NCBI RefSeq assembly: GCF_000149955.1
Contig: NC_030990.1
Location: 2,500,627 to 2,564,626 of the forward strand
Reading direction: 5' to 3'
Source of the DNA: Fusarium oxysporum f. sp. lycopersici 4287
Taxonomy: Eukaryota; Ascomycota; Sordariomycetes; Hypocreales; Nectriaceae
Length of the DNA stretch: 64,000 nt
Positions 32,952 through 43,750 of this stretch are shown here, piece after piece. The number at the start of each line of letters is the position of its first letter. Position 1 is the first letter of the stretch. The notes beneath the pieces were generated by a model that searched no databases, was not told the DNA's origin, and saw only the letters and a list, made by a program, of their open reading frames with translations. The position numbers and the translations under genes are program-made.

Positions 32952-35789
32952 CGGATAGTGATTGTGATATGGCAAGATAGCAGAAGCGATATAGCTGTAG
33001 CTGTATCTGTGTGTAATGTCATTGTTATCCTATCAATGACTGGACGTTATCTCCCGAGAGACATGCAGGGGATTTGATAGAGCCATAGCCGACGGTACAG
33101 TACAATACCTTGGCTGGTCTTCGAGTCCGCATTAGTCAACTTGCCCCTGAACACCGCATTTCCTAGCAACGAAGTGCCATTAACTCGTAAACAAGGACTA
33201 GTGAAGGCTTTGCTTCCGTCGGCAATTCTTGGATTCGTTGGTTTGCTCCACGCATAGACTCGGAGTCATTTCATGTCCGAAACAAATCCCGCTTGAAATA
33301 CCACCAAAGACATTCTTCCAGGGATGCAACGAGGCTTGAGCCGCGGTCATGTCATGTGGCCAACGTATAGACAACGAGTTATGGGGTGTAAGTGAGGTGA
33401 GTGTACGGTACAAGTGAGGCAAAACAGCTTCGCTCAGACTATTTGCATCCTTGGATCCTCGGATATAGGGTATCAACATACTAAATTTGGTTGGTGACTT
33501 GAGAACTAGGCAACCCTCAAACCAGCAGACCTTGAAAAAGTAACTATCGGCGTTTCAAGAGCCCTATCCCGTACCCAAGGGAGCGGTTGCTGGTGCCACG
33601 TCTTGGATGGAGCTTCAAGTGAGGCTCTCAACGGTCTTGGGGTTCTCGGTAGCACCGGTAGCGTAGGCCTCCTGCCTTTTGAGAGGATAAAGGCCCCAGT
33701 GCGGGGAACGGCACGCCACAAGCGAGCACAGCCACCCGGAGATCTGCAAGCCACGTCCGACTTTAATCCAATGCCGGGCCAGGATCAGCGGCATTAGTGA
33801 GTGAGTTGTGCTCAGCTGTTCAAGGGACAATTGACAAGCGGTGTCGCTGTCACTGTCACTATTATGTTTGTGAGTCAAGATGACGCTTTGAAGATTAGAT
33901 GTGAGATTGATTCAGATATCGACGTCATGCTTCGATCAATGGCTGCCATCGTTGTAATTCCCAACGCAAAAGTGACAAGCAGGGGTATACGAGGTCGGAA
34001 TTTTCATAGTACCTGTTTGTGGTTTACAGAATTTAGAGTATCTCAAGATACAACAACAAATCGATCAATATGAGTTCCGATATACATGCCTTAGTCTTTT
34101 GGTGCTATTCGAATACCACTTCATCCCTGTCTAGGTACGCACTGAACCTAAGATCTACGACAGCCACAAGCACTAGCACTCGTAGAAGCCTGGGAGTGTC
34201 TGTAGTATTAGTGATTAGCCGTCAGATTTCTTCAATGCCATCCTGTGTTCTCCGTCAAGCATGTCGTCAAGCTGTATGCGAAAATACTTTGTCGTTGACT
34301 AACAAAGTCGGTAAGGGAAAATCTTCCAATCTTTCAAACTCATGCCGGGTGCATTTCCTAATTAGGATCGATATCCTTGACATTTCAGCCACTTTACGGA
34401 CTTGTCCGCCAAGTGGCCGGTCGGATTGAGTGGGTCCTTTTCGCCGTCATCAGGTCCGCGCCGCTCCGGCCTCTCAATACTAGCAAACTTAGCAAACCCA
34501 TTAAAATTCATCATTGATGTTCGAGTTTTGAAATTCACGTTATTTTTGGCAACATTGATCTGCATTCCCAGAGTTTAGAACCAGTGGATCGGGGCTAGTA
34601 GTACGGAAATACCAATTTACAAAGAAAGTTTATCCTGGGCGTAGGTAGTCGTGTAACTTGGTATTTCTCCTACCCTAGAAACACGGATGATGAAGTCAAT
34701 ACCTTTTCACAACCAAATAGCTATGGCCACAATTGAGAGGGCGAAGGGCATGGCCGCATGGCTAGTTGCAGGACTACGTTCCAGCTGATGAGGTAGCTGA
34801 TCAAGCTATCGAGCAGGTCACTGGGCGAACATACGCTGCGAGGCTTCCTGTCGTCATGTCTGACCATGTATCAATCTCGCCAACTCGAACTGCCATGTAT
34901 CTAAGCAAAACCATAAAGCGAGCCGTGCTCTGTGAACCCCGTGACTATCCAGCGACGTCACCTCGGCATGACAGTTTTCCGATGGCAGCCCCAGGGAGCA
35001 GAGAAACTTCTGACCCTGGATCGAGGTGCCAGAAATAACCAGTTGAAAGACTAACCAAGTCATGCTGAACCTGCCTAAGTATTTTTGCCACTTAGGATAG
35101 AAGTCCTAGCTTTTTTTGCCTCACCCAGGGCGGCTACAGAGACGTTGTGAAACCTGGGGTTCTAGCAGTCACACACTATTACAATGGTAGCGTACCGTAT
35201 AGAGCCCATGAAACAAAATGCGACCTGACATTTCCATGTGACTTATGCGAATATAGGATAAAAGTCCTGCGGGCTACGAGTGAGCGACCACCTCTGAAGA
35301 ACGGAAACGGGCTTCTCCGTCGCTTGCATTTCCCATGTGCCTGCGTGCATACATATTCATGCAGTATCAGGCCCTGTAGAGGAAAGGCAGAATTGAAGAA
35401 TTGCAGATCCTCCGTCTTTAGATCTATCAAACTTCGATACCAGTAGATCAACGTAACATGCACCAGAAATACGTACCCAATAGCGACAAGCGCTTTTAAG
35501 TCCAAAAATAGTACAGGATACCTACGAAGACTGCGCCACAATACCGGGCTAGTGGCACACCTGGATCCATTTTCTAGGGTTCCTTGTTCTCTCTCTCTCT
35601 CTTTTTCCCAATACCACTGTCTTTTCAGCACCTGGTATCGGTACTTTTCAGAAGGCACTTTGAAAGTTGCACGTGCATCTGCTGATTCTTTCTTCCCTTG
35701 GAGTCTTGGTTCCGGCGCGCGGCCGAGCGATCAGTGGATCCATCCAGCCAGCCATCCATCCATCTTCGGACCCAAGCTCCAAGACATAC
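32952..35789. other. Gene-poor region left of the transposon
   Basis: About 2.8 kb with no supported gene. Short frames are unlike proteins. A (CT) run occurs near 35588-35602 and CCATCCATCC near 35752. Nothing else is recognised. Confidence 0.4.
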
Positions 35790-35800
35790 TAAAATGTCAG

Positions 35801-35824
35801 GCCAAAAGTCTGGAATCACCCCGC
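35801..35824 (+). repeat. Left terminal inverted repeat of the transposon
   Basis: 24 bp, perfect inverted match to 37147-37170. Confidence 0.88.
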
Positions 35825-35936
35825 ACCCCCAACAGCACCCTCGATCTCACCGCCGGACTTCACATTGCAATTGAAATAGAGGGAATTATCGTGATAGCTT
35901 CATTTATATATCATTTTAAAGCCCTGAATCAGGAGA

Positions 35937-37075
35937 TCAATACTTTGTATACCAACCACGCGCGCGCATACAAGCGCGAAGCCTGTTTTGGGCAGACTTC
36001 GTGAGCTTCAAAATCAGGTGGTCCGGCAAGGCCTCCCACGCTTCTTGGATCCATTTAATCAGCAATTTCCTGTGAGCCTCGCTTTTGCCTAATTTGATAT
36101 ATTCTGGATGAATCCTTCGTAATTTAGCTTTTAAAGCCTTCCAGATATGTTCAATTGGGTTTAAATCAGGGGAATGTGCCGGCCAATTAATTGGAATAAT
36201 TCCGTGTAAAAGCAACCAATCTATTGTAGCTTTGGCGATATGCACACGGGCGTTGTCTTGCTGAAATAGCTCAAATTCATCGAGGAAAGGGAGGAGACCT
36301 TCTGTAAGAGCCTTCCTGTATGACCAGCTGGAATAACCTCCTTTTTTGGCCGCCGGATCCCTTATCATAGGGATAATATATGACCTATTAGTTCCAGCAA
36401 TGGCTCCCCAGAACATGACCGACTGACAAGCCTTTCCGTGTGACTGAATGTTAACTAGGTCCTTCCTATATCTCTCATTAGGTCGGCGAAAGACCCAGCC
36501 GTCGGGGTTGTTCGGTGCATTCTGTACAGTAACTTCGTCACTGAAGCAAATCTGTACGGCAAAGTCAGTGGTAATAGCTTCACTTTTAACTGACTTACCT
36601 GTATATAATCGTCAAGATGATGGAGCCAAAACTCACAGTGCTTAAGCCTGGCTTTTGCATCTTCTTCTGATAGTTTAATCCGTCTTTTTGACCGCCATTT
36701 ACGGCGCCAATAGCTCTGTAGACGTCGTTTTAAGGTACGGATTGAGACATCTAAACCAAGCTCAAGAAGAACGTCATTCCAAGTGATCTCACGATGCCGA
36801 TTAATAAATGAATTAATTCTTACAATCTGCAGCGCCGTAAGTTTCTTAGGACGCCCTTTTCGTGCCCTAGATTGCAGTATTTCCTCTTCTTCCCAGCGTT
36901 TTTTGGTCTTCGATATTGTACCTTGCGTGGTGTTGAAGTTAGCTGCAACTGTACGTTGAGATTTGCCGGCCCGTAACTCCGCCATTATTGCAGCTCTTTG
37001 GACCGGAGTAAATTCATGATTAAATTGGCGATTTCCGCTTATTTCTGAGCCAAAAGAGCGCTCTTCAGAAGCCAT
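35937..37075 (-). CDS. Tc1/mariner transposase, DD34E, intact
   Basis: Two exons, 37075-36599 and 36551-35937, joined across a 47-nt intron (GTAAGT...GTACAG), 363 residues with no stop or frameshift. N-terminal half: paired helix-turn-helix DNA-binding region (FTPVQRAAIMAELRAGKSQR, then a second HTH, basic linker GRPKK). C-terminal half: DDE_3 catalytic core with D1 in ICFSDEVTVQ (created by the splice), D2 in FQQDNARVH and E in SPDLNPIEHIW. D2 and E are 34 residues apart, as in Tc1 elements. All three catalytic acids are present, so activity is possible but unproven. Confidence 0.92.
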
Positions 37076-37146
37076 TTTTCATCGAGATACTGCGTGTTAA
37101 AGTTGATGAGATGGTTGAGCTACCTTGGTGAGAAAGCGGGGGTCGA

Positions 37147-37170
37147 GCGGGGTGATTCCAGACTTTTGGC
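37147..37170 (-). repeat. Right terminal inverted repeat of the transposon
   Basis: 24 bp, perfect inverted match to 35801-35824; similarity decays beyond this on the inner side (a few matched C-rich bases only). Confidence 0.88.
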
Positions 37171-37181
37171 ACGTGATTGTA

Positions 37182-40098
37182 TGTACCTACACACTCACAG
37201 TCGGTGATTGACGTGCAATCAACCTCCTTTGACTACGCGTCTCTGAGCGCGTCGTATATATCATTCATTTCACCATCATCTAGTACTCATGGCCTGAGGC
37301 AAGGTCATTGGCCACGCGTTCATGTAAGGGTAGATTACCTGATGCTGTGATCCTTCTAGAACCGCACCACGAGCTCCAACAACAGGACGGAAAAGGGTGA
37401 CCGGACCCCTTACCTATGCCATTTTCTCCAAGAATAAACAGGGGGTCACCTTGATATTGGGTCCTGGTGCCCGTTCTCTGGAATGCATCACGTCTCCAAA
37501 AGTCCATAGCGGATCGGGCCAAGACGAGACAGGACAGCCCTTTTTTGACTCCGATGCAAACTCCTCACAAAGGGTCAGGCGCCTCCTGAAGAGATTATGG
37601 GCTTGTCAAAGTCACTCATATTCCACTTTGGGACTGGCTTTTCCGTCGACTCCATGACCCTTTGCCTGGTCTTCCCAGCTCTCTTTGTCTTGAGCCATCT
37701 CTGAACGATGATTGGCTATAGAGACTTGGGCCGAGAAGTGCCCCTAGCTCTGATTGGTTCATATTGCTGAGACCTGAGCCAATCACAGACTGTAGGAGCA
37801 CTTTCACGAGAGCCTCACCTCATGTCTGACACTAGCATGGATGACTCTTCTTCGTACCAGGACATCGACGGGCTCTCATTCCTCTCCAGTCTTTTGAGAG
37901 CCCCCCTGGCTCCTGATCTAGCCCCCATGCTCCTTCCCTTTCCTCACATTTGGAGAAGTGTCCTCTCCTTTCTGGTATCCAGGCACAGAGTTTCCAAGAT
38001 GCATGGATCATGTCCCTGGACTTTGGACTCTTGAAGCGACAGGATGAAGTTTCATGGCCAACCACATCGTGAGAAGCCTGTTTTCTCCTTAAAGACGAGA
38101 CGGGAACGACGGGAGCGACCGCTACCTTATGGGACCCGAGCCGTTGAAGGTGAAGATACCCCTTAGATATCCATCAATGCTGAGGAATAGGGCGGAGAAC
38201 GGGGATCAGGGCTTGTTCTAGGGGCACAGAAGCACAGGGCTGCTTTGATAGTCGTGATAGTGTAATTCCCTCACTTCCCAAGGCATGACCCGTCGAAAAA
38301 TTCATGATAGTATTCACGGCAGGGGAATAGTGGCTCACATCACGGAGGCGGGTGTGATACTGGGAACTAAACCAACTACAGAATGCATGCAACTGCTTCG
38401 AAAAGCCGAGCATTCGTGCGTCTGCTACCTATCTAGTGCAAGTGCCATCTCATGCGTATGCGTATGCGCATGCAGGTCATCTCATAAGATGCTCCTGGAC
38501 AAAGCGTCCGTTGAATCCCATTGACAGAATCGTAATGACATTGTTATTACCATCATTTCGCCAGCTGAAGATCCTGGGGCATCAGCCAGCCCCGAGCACA
38601 ATATTGACGTTTGATCTCACCGAGCGTAGCGTCGATTAGGATGTGATGGACGAGTCGTGCGAGCTCCTCGGGTGGTAACTTGTGGGACGCGGGATACCGG
38701 AGCGCATGAATGTCTCTGCTCGCCCCATCTCACTGAGAGTGAGGGCACGAATGAGCGAAAACACCAGTGTCTTCTGTGGAAACGGCCAGATCCGCCCTCG
38801 AGGCTTTACTGAATTCTGAAGCCCGCATAAGCGGCGCTTCAAAGTTCCCCTCCTCAAAGGTTTCTACATGCTTGCGATGGTGGACTACGGAAACACTCGG
38901 CAGGCAGCGCAACAAAATATGCTGAAGGGCAAGGAGCCTACCACGTACGGGACTAGAATGAAACAGAGTGGGAGGACTCATCAACCATCGATCGGCCCAG
39001 GAGCAGGTCGCATAATTTCGCCATGAAGCGTACCGACCTGGGTGATCAGTCTGTTCTGGGTTTATGTGAGGGTGAAAGTGGCCTGCTAGCGAGGACTAAA
39101 CACGAAGCTGCAGCAACATAACTTGTCACTTTTCAACTTTTTTCTGCTAATAAACTATCAAGTGTGGTTTCGTTAAAGGTCCATATCAGTTAGAGGAAGT
39201 ATACTGCACAGGGGCCAGGCCTGGTCTCTGATCAAGGTGCGTACACGGACACATATAAACTAGACTGGTGGAAAGGACGGCATTGATAAGAGACCAGGAT
39301 CAAAGACAGGGAATATGATGAAGCGCCGGCGTTTGTTTCGTTTCCTGTTTCCTGACAGGAGAGCGCCTAGGGCAGGGCATGGTCTAGGCGTTGAAGTGTG
39401 GTAAGACGTCAAATGGTGAGATTTGTGGGAGGGGGGGAAGTGATATTGATTCATAGAGTCGAGATCAGATACTGCTTGAAGCCTGCTGTTCAATTGCCCA
39501 AGCTGTATTGCAACAATGATGAGGAGGTGTTTGATCCAAGAGACAGACATTTGTGATGTGAGTGATGGGCAGGCAGGCTTAGAAGCAGGTACATGGACAC
39601 AACAGCACTCCAAGTACTGGTACTTGAATAGAACGCCACACACACACAGCAAAAACCTCTTCCCAGTTTTTTTGCCCTACGTGAGTACCTAGACCAGGGT
39701 TTATTCACGCGTTGTGAGTCAATGCCAATGCCCTATAGACTATAGCAACAGTCTGAGAAAGAAAAAAAAAAAAAACCGATTATTTTGTGCCGTCTGCTTG
39801 CATTCTTTCAGCTGTCAAGGTATCCATGGATAGGATGCTACAGACTCTCAGCGTACGATACGCAAGGTACAGCAAGTATTGCCTCTTGGGTAAGCCAGCA
39901 TATGCAGGTCAACACAGCCGCACGCCTCCTCCGAGCAAACATGCAGAACCTGACCTGAATATTGCACACCCTCCGAGACACCCCGGACATGGTCAGTGTG
40001 CCGTGCAGCTGCAGATGCATCGCAGATGTGGAAGAGGCCAAAGAGTCAGTCAGGCTTACGCTGCCCGGGGCGGGCTTGGAGGTCGGTGCCCGTCATGA
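37182..40098. other. Gene-poor region right of the transposon
   Basis: About 2.9 kb without a supported gene. It contains a 24-bp strictly alternating purine/pyrimidine tract (38451-38474), a (CA)6-like run near 39640 and an A-run near 39761-39774. Short frames on both strands are not protein-like. Confidence 0.4.
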
Positions 40099-40720
40099 CC
40101 TGTAAGGTGACTTGGTGAGTGAAGGTGGCTTGGCTCCCTCCAACAGTGGGCCGCCGCCTATAGCCACTTCACTAGAATACTAAATACAGGGCTGCCTTTT
40201 AGCTCATCAGTCCCCGCTCCGACTTCACCGGCACCAGCACCACCAGCGGCTTTTAAGTTACCCACCACCACCACCTACTACCCAACCCCAAAGTATATCA
40301 TCTCCCCACACCACCTGCACCCTCCATTTCCCCTTCCCTCTTCTTCTTCCTTCTTTACGAGCAATTCGTCCTACGTTCTCTTTCTTCTTACTCGGTTGCG
40401 GCAGCTTAGCAGGCGATTTCACCTCAAAAGATCAGACAAGATAATATTATAGTACCGCCATCAACCTCTACTATCCTATCTACCAATCTACTCCGAATCC
40501 CTGCTCTGCTCCGTCTTCCGACGTTTCCCTTTTTGATATATTATTGTTCGATATCACTTGCACCGTATTCCGCCTTCAACCAGCGATAAACGCAACGCCC
40601 AACGCCGACGTTTGACGTTTATTAAAACGTCCCGTTACCGTTCTACGATACCCGCCCCCCGTTCCGCCCTAGCGATAGACGTAGACACCCCTGCGCTCCG
40701 CTCCGCTTCGCTTCACTAAC
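40099..40720 (+). promoter_or_regulatory. Long ATG-free, pyrimidine-rich leader/promoter
   Basis: About 620 nt upstream of the next start codon contain no ATG on the plus strand. They are rich in C/T, with CCACCACCACC and CTTCTTCTTCC runs. This is the pattern of a long transcribed 5' leader kept free of upstream start codons. The transcription start cannot be fixed from sequence. Confidence 0.55.
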
Positions 40721-41770
40721 ATGCCCGTCCAACTACTTCCGGCATCGGCCGCCGCTTTCGCTCCCCGGGCTTCATCAGTCAACGTCGTCTTGGGTTCAAA
40801 AGTCGAGCCTTGGCTTACACAGACTCTCAAGCGCATCAACCGAGTCAAGCGTCCTCTCAACTCTGTACCTCAGCATCAGCGGTGTCTTACCGAGACTCTC
40901 TCATCACCAAACGCCATCTGGACCTTGACCTCTCTCATGCTGCCCAAGACCCCCGAGTCAGACTTCAAGCGTGATGCCAGCAACCCTCTGGTCGAGGCCA
41001 TCATGAACTACGAGCTCGTACATGTTGAGGCTTACATTGTCCATGTCGACATGGTTCTGCGTAATGAGGTCGCCTACAAGCTCACCAAGGACACCATCGA
41101 TGCTCTCGTCGAGTACCACAAGGAAATTCACTGTGTCGATGCAAAGGCCAACACATACGACTGGACAGACAAGGAGCAGCAATGCAAGAAGCTTCACGAC
41201 GATTTTGTTCAAGACATCAACAAGTTTGTCTTCCGCACCCACGTCTCTGCTCTTGAGGGTCTCGAGGAGGAGGGCGCTGGTGAACTCCTCTGCGGCAAGA
41301 GCGAGGAGGTCAAGAACTGCATCAGTGCTCTTATGAAGCCCCTGCTACCTCCTCCCCCTCCTCGTGTCGTCGAAGTTGTCCGACAACCTACACTGCTCCC
41401 TAGCTCTCCTGTCAACAACATGTGGTCGCAACATGGTCTCCACGGCAATCTTGCTGCTGTTGACTCATGGAGGGTGCTTCCCTCAAGCCCCAGCGTCACA
41501 TCATCGGCCGACTCAAACACAAGTCCTATCTGGGCACCCATGACCATGGATGATCTGTCACCTACTCCCGCCTTCACCCAGCCTCACTCTACGGCCGGCT
41601 TCTTCTGGAGCTCGCCTCAAGTGACAGCACCCATCCCCGCCCTCCCTCTTCCTAGTATGCTCGCCCCTGCTCAATGTGGCGTCGGCATGGGCATGACAGG
41701 AATGGGAGGCATGGGCGGTTTGGGAGGCTTTGGCTGGGATCGGTACCAAGAGTATGCGACCATCATGTGA
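40721..41770 (+). CDS. Uncharacterised fungal protein, helical N-terminal half, Pro/Ser and Met/Gly-rich C-terminal half
   Basis: Single exon, 349 residues, no family recognised. Residues about 25-205 look like a folded, mainly helical domain (charged, with WTLTSLMLP, NYELVHVEAYIVHVDMVL, LHDDFVQDINKFVF). Residues about 206-215 are a proline run (LLPPPPPPRVV). The remainder is disordered and Ser/Pro-rich, ending in a Met/Gly-rich block (GMGMTGMGGMGGLGGFGW). The reading frame has strong third-position C bias, supporting real coding. The start is fixed by being the first ATG after the ATG-free leader. No signal peptide or membrane segment. Function unknown; the layout recalls regulatory or RNA-associated proteins, but that is only an impression. 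Confidence 0.75.
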   Translation: MPVQLLPASAAAFAPRASSVNVVLGSKVEPWLTQTLKRINRVKRPLNSVPQHQRCLTETLSSPNAIWTLTSLMLPKTPESDFKRDASNPLVEAIMNYELVHVEAYIVHVDMVLRNEVAYKLTKDTIDALVEYHKEIHCVDAKANTYDWTDKEQQCKKLHDDFVQDINKFVFRTHVSALEGLEEEGAGELLCGKSEEVKNCISALMKPLLPPPPPRVVEVVRQPTLLPSSPVNNMWSQHGLHGNLAAVDSWRVLPSSPSVTSSADSNTSPIWAPMTMDDLSPTPAFTQPHSTAGFFWSSPQVTAPIPALPLPSMLAPAQCGVGMGMTGMGGMGGLGGFGWDRYQEYATIM

Positions 41771-43750
41771 CAACCAGGGCCCCAGGACAGCTATCCAGTG
41801 GTGACGACCTCGAGCTATTAATACTGCACCAATCCCTTCCTCGTTTCCCGGAGAAAAGTTGAAGCTCTCAAATTTCGCAGCGGCATAGAACTATCATCCA
41901 TCATGGGCACGGCATATCGGCGTTTTATTGCATCAGGAACGGTGTTTCGAACCATTTTTTTTTATAAGAATATCCCCTCTCGCATTGTTTTTTTTTTTTT
42001 TTTTTTTTTTTATATATATCTTTCTCTTTGTCTTCATAGCAAGCGTTCTTTTGGTTTCGGGGAATCTGGTCTTATCATTCCTCTCCGGGAAACACTCTTC
42101 AACGGTCGTTCACACAAACTCTCTATCGTCTCTGGACTTTTCTTTCATCTACCACAACACCACATGGCTGGATCCGGGGCCGGGTATTTGGATGCATTTG
42201 CAACTGGGCAGGGATCTGATACAGGCGGCTTGTTTTCTTTGGCCTTTTTCCTTCCGTCATCTTTGGTTCTCAAGAAAAAGACGTACACGCAGCAATGCAC
42301 GACGCTCGGCTCTAGTCCGAGACAGAAACTTCTCTGCGGATTCTTCGCTGATATCCCCGGGACTTTCTTTTTCCTTCTTTTCCCCCTGTTTTCTTTATCT
42401 GTTCGGTTTAGAGAGGCTTCTTGGAAGATACCCCTACAAACAAGGACGACACACAACTGACACACTCACTTCGCTTCGTTCTTTGGCTTGCTTCCCGATT
42501 CACGACGATATTATTTTAATGACGACCTCTTCTACGACTCGATGACGAATGACTACTTCATTTCAGACATGATACGATTTACGAGCGGAATCACGAATAA
42601 TCGGCTTGATGTCGAAACCTGACTTCTTTTCGAAAGAGTATCGAGCACTGAACCTCACGCTTCATTCGGCACGATGTCTAGCCTCCAGGATGGTCACTGG
42701 ACTGGATCCGGGACCTTGCATCTGAACGTAAGGCCGTCTCGACTACATCGCGTACGCCACCAAGGGAATATCTGGGATATACCCATAAAGGCTTGGCACT
42801 GGCTGTCAAACGGGATCACCACCCTGCGCCGATCGACCTTCAGTCTTCGGTGTAAGGAGAACGGAAAGACGGAGTGAAATCATGGGATTCTTCCAATGAG
42901 CTGGGCACTGTATCTCTGCTGGGCGGAGTCAGCTGCACAGCCTCTGTCTAACCCGATCTGCTCCAGCCAGCCATCCCTTGCACCCAACAGCCCTGTTCGC
43001 AGGTGCCCCCATCGCCCTGAATGTGGATGAACACACGCTGCCGAGTTGAGGTGAGAACCACTGCGCCGTTTGAGCCTGCTAGACGGGCCTCGGCCGGTGG
43101 AGGACGCCGCTTCGAGGATAAACCTGTGGTTGCTCACATTTGGGTCGATGGAATGACTGGGATAGGGCAGGGATGGCTGAGGGCAGAATGTAGGATCATC
43201 TCCCTACAAACCTCTTGCGCCAGATGAGTCAACACGCAGCTTGGCCTGCCCGACTCATCACAATGCGGAGAGGTAGCTGTAAGAGAGGAGGGAACAGTTA
43301 CTGCTGAGCAGTGCACTCCACCTTCTCCGGATCTTTGAGTCCATCGGCTAAAGATGCTGGTATCTAAGTGGCGTGGAAGGGAAACAGGATACGCCCTGGT
43401 GGCGGTTCCCTTGCACAAGGACAAGTCTGCTTTGCTACAACGATTCCCTGCTCGTTGTCTTGTCGTTGCAGTATTAGTTAATCTGAACCAAAAAAAAAAT
43501 ATGTTCAAATATTTGAGTTCTCCCTTTTGTTGTGATGTATTTTGTGACATATCACGAAGAGTCATTGAAAGAAAGCTTCAGAAGATTTGGATAGGATTAA
43601 ATATTATTTCATATCCGCGTCCCAGCCTAAATCTATAACTTCCGTCTAGATAAACTCCGTCTATGTAACTATACAGGGTATTTTCCACCTTTTCCTCCAT
43701 GATATCAAGTCATTAAAACCCAGAGAACAATGCCCCTGACTCTCCATCGC
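41771..43750. other. Intergenic region / long 3' UTR
   Basis: About 2 kb. The first part is T-rich, with a T24 run (41988-42011), and stays open in two overlapping plus-strand frames to about 42545. Neither frame looks like a protein. The rest shows no gene. 43492-43500 has a short A run. Confidence 0.4.
41988..42011 (+). repeat. Homopolymer T24 followed by (TA)n
   Basis: 24 consecutive T, then TATATATATC, 218 bp after the stop codon of the orphan gene. Its length may be uncertain in the assembly. Confidence 0.85.

Larger units (their letters stand above)
35790..37181 (-). mobile_element. Tc1/mariner-type DNA transposon, apparently complete
   Basis: The transposase gene is bracketed by perfect 24-bp terminal inverted repeats at 35801-35824 and 37147-37170 (inner core CCAAAAGTCTGGAATCACCC). 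On both sides a TA dinucleotide lies exactly 9 bp outside the repeat (35790-35791 and 37180-37181), consistent with the TA target duplication of this superfamily. That gives an element of about 1.39 kb. The exact outer ends are inferred, because the 9 bp between TA and the perfect repeat match only partly (4 of 9). The element is more AT-rich than its surroundings. Confidence 0.85.

Noticed and set aside
35179..35658. A 159-codon minus-strand frame left of the transposon
   Set aside because: Translation has no protein-like pattern and the region contains low-complexity CT repeats.
35790..37181. Assigning the element to impala or a mimp miniature element
   Set aside because: The remembered mimp repeat (starting CAGTGGG) does not match the ends here. 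The element is full length with its own intron-bearing transposase, so only the Tc1/mariner DD34E level is supported.
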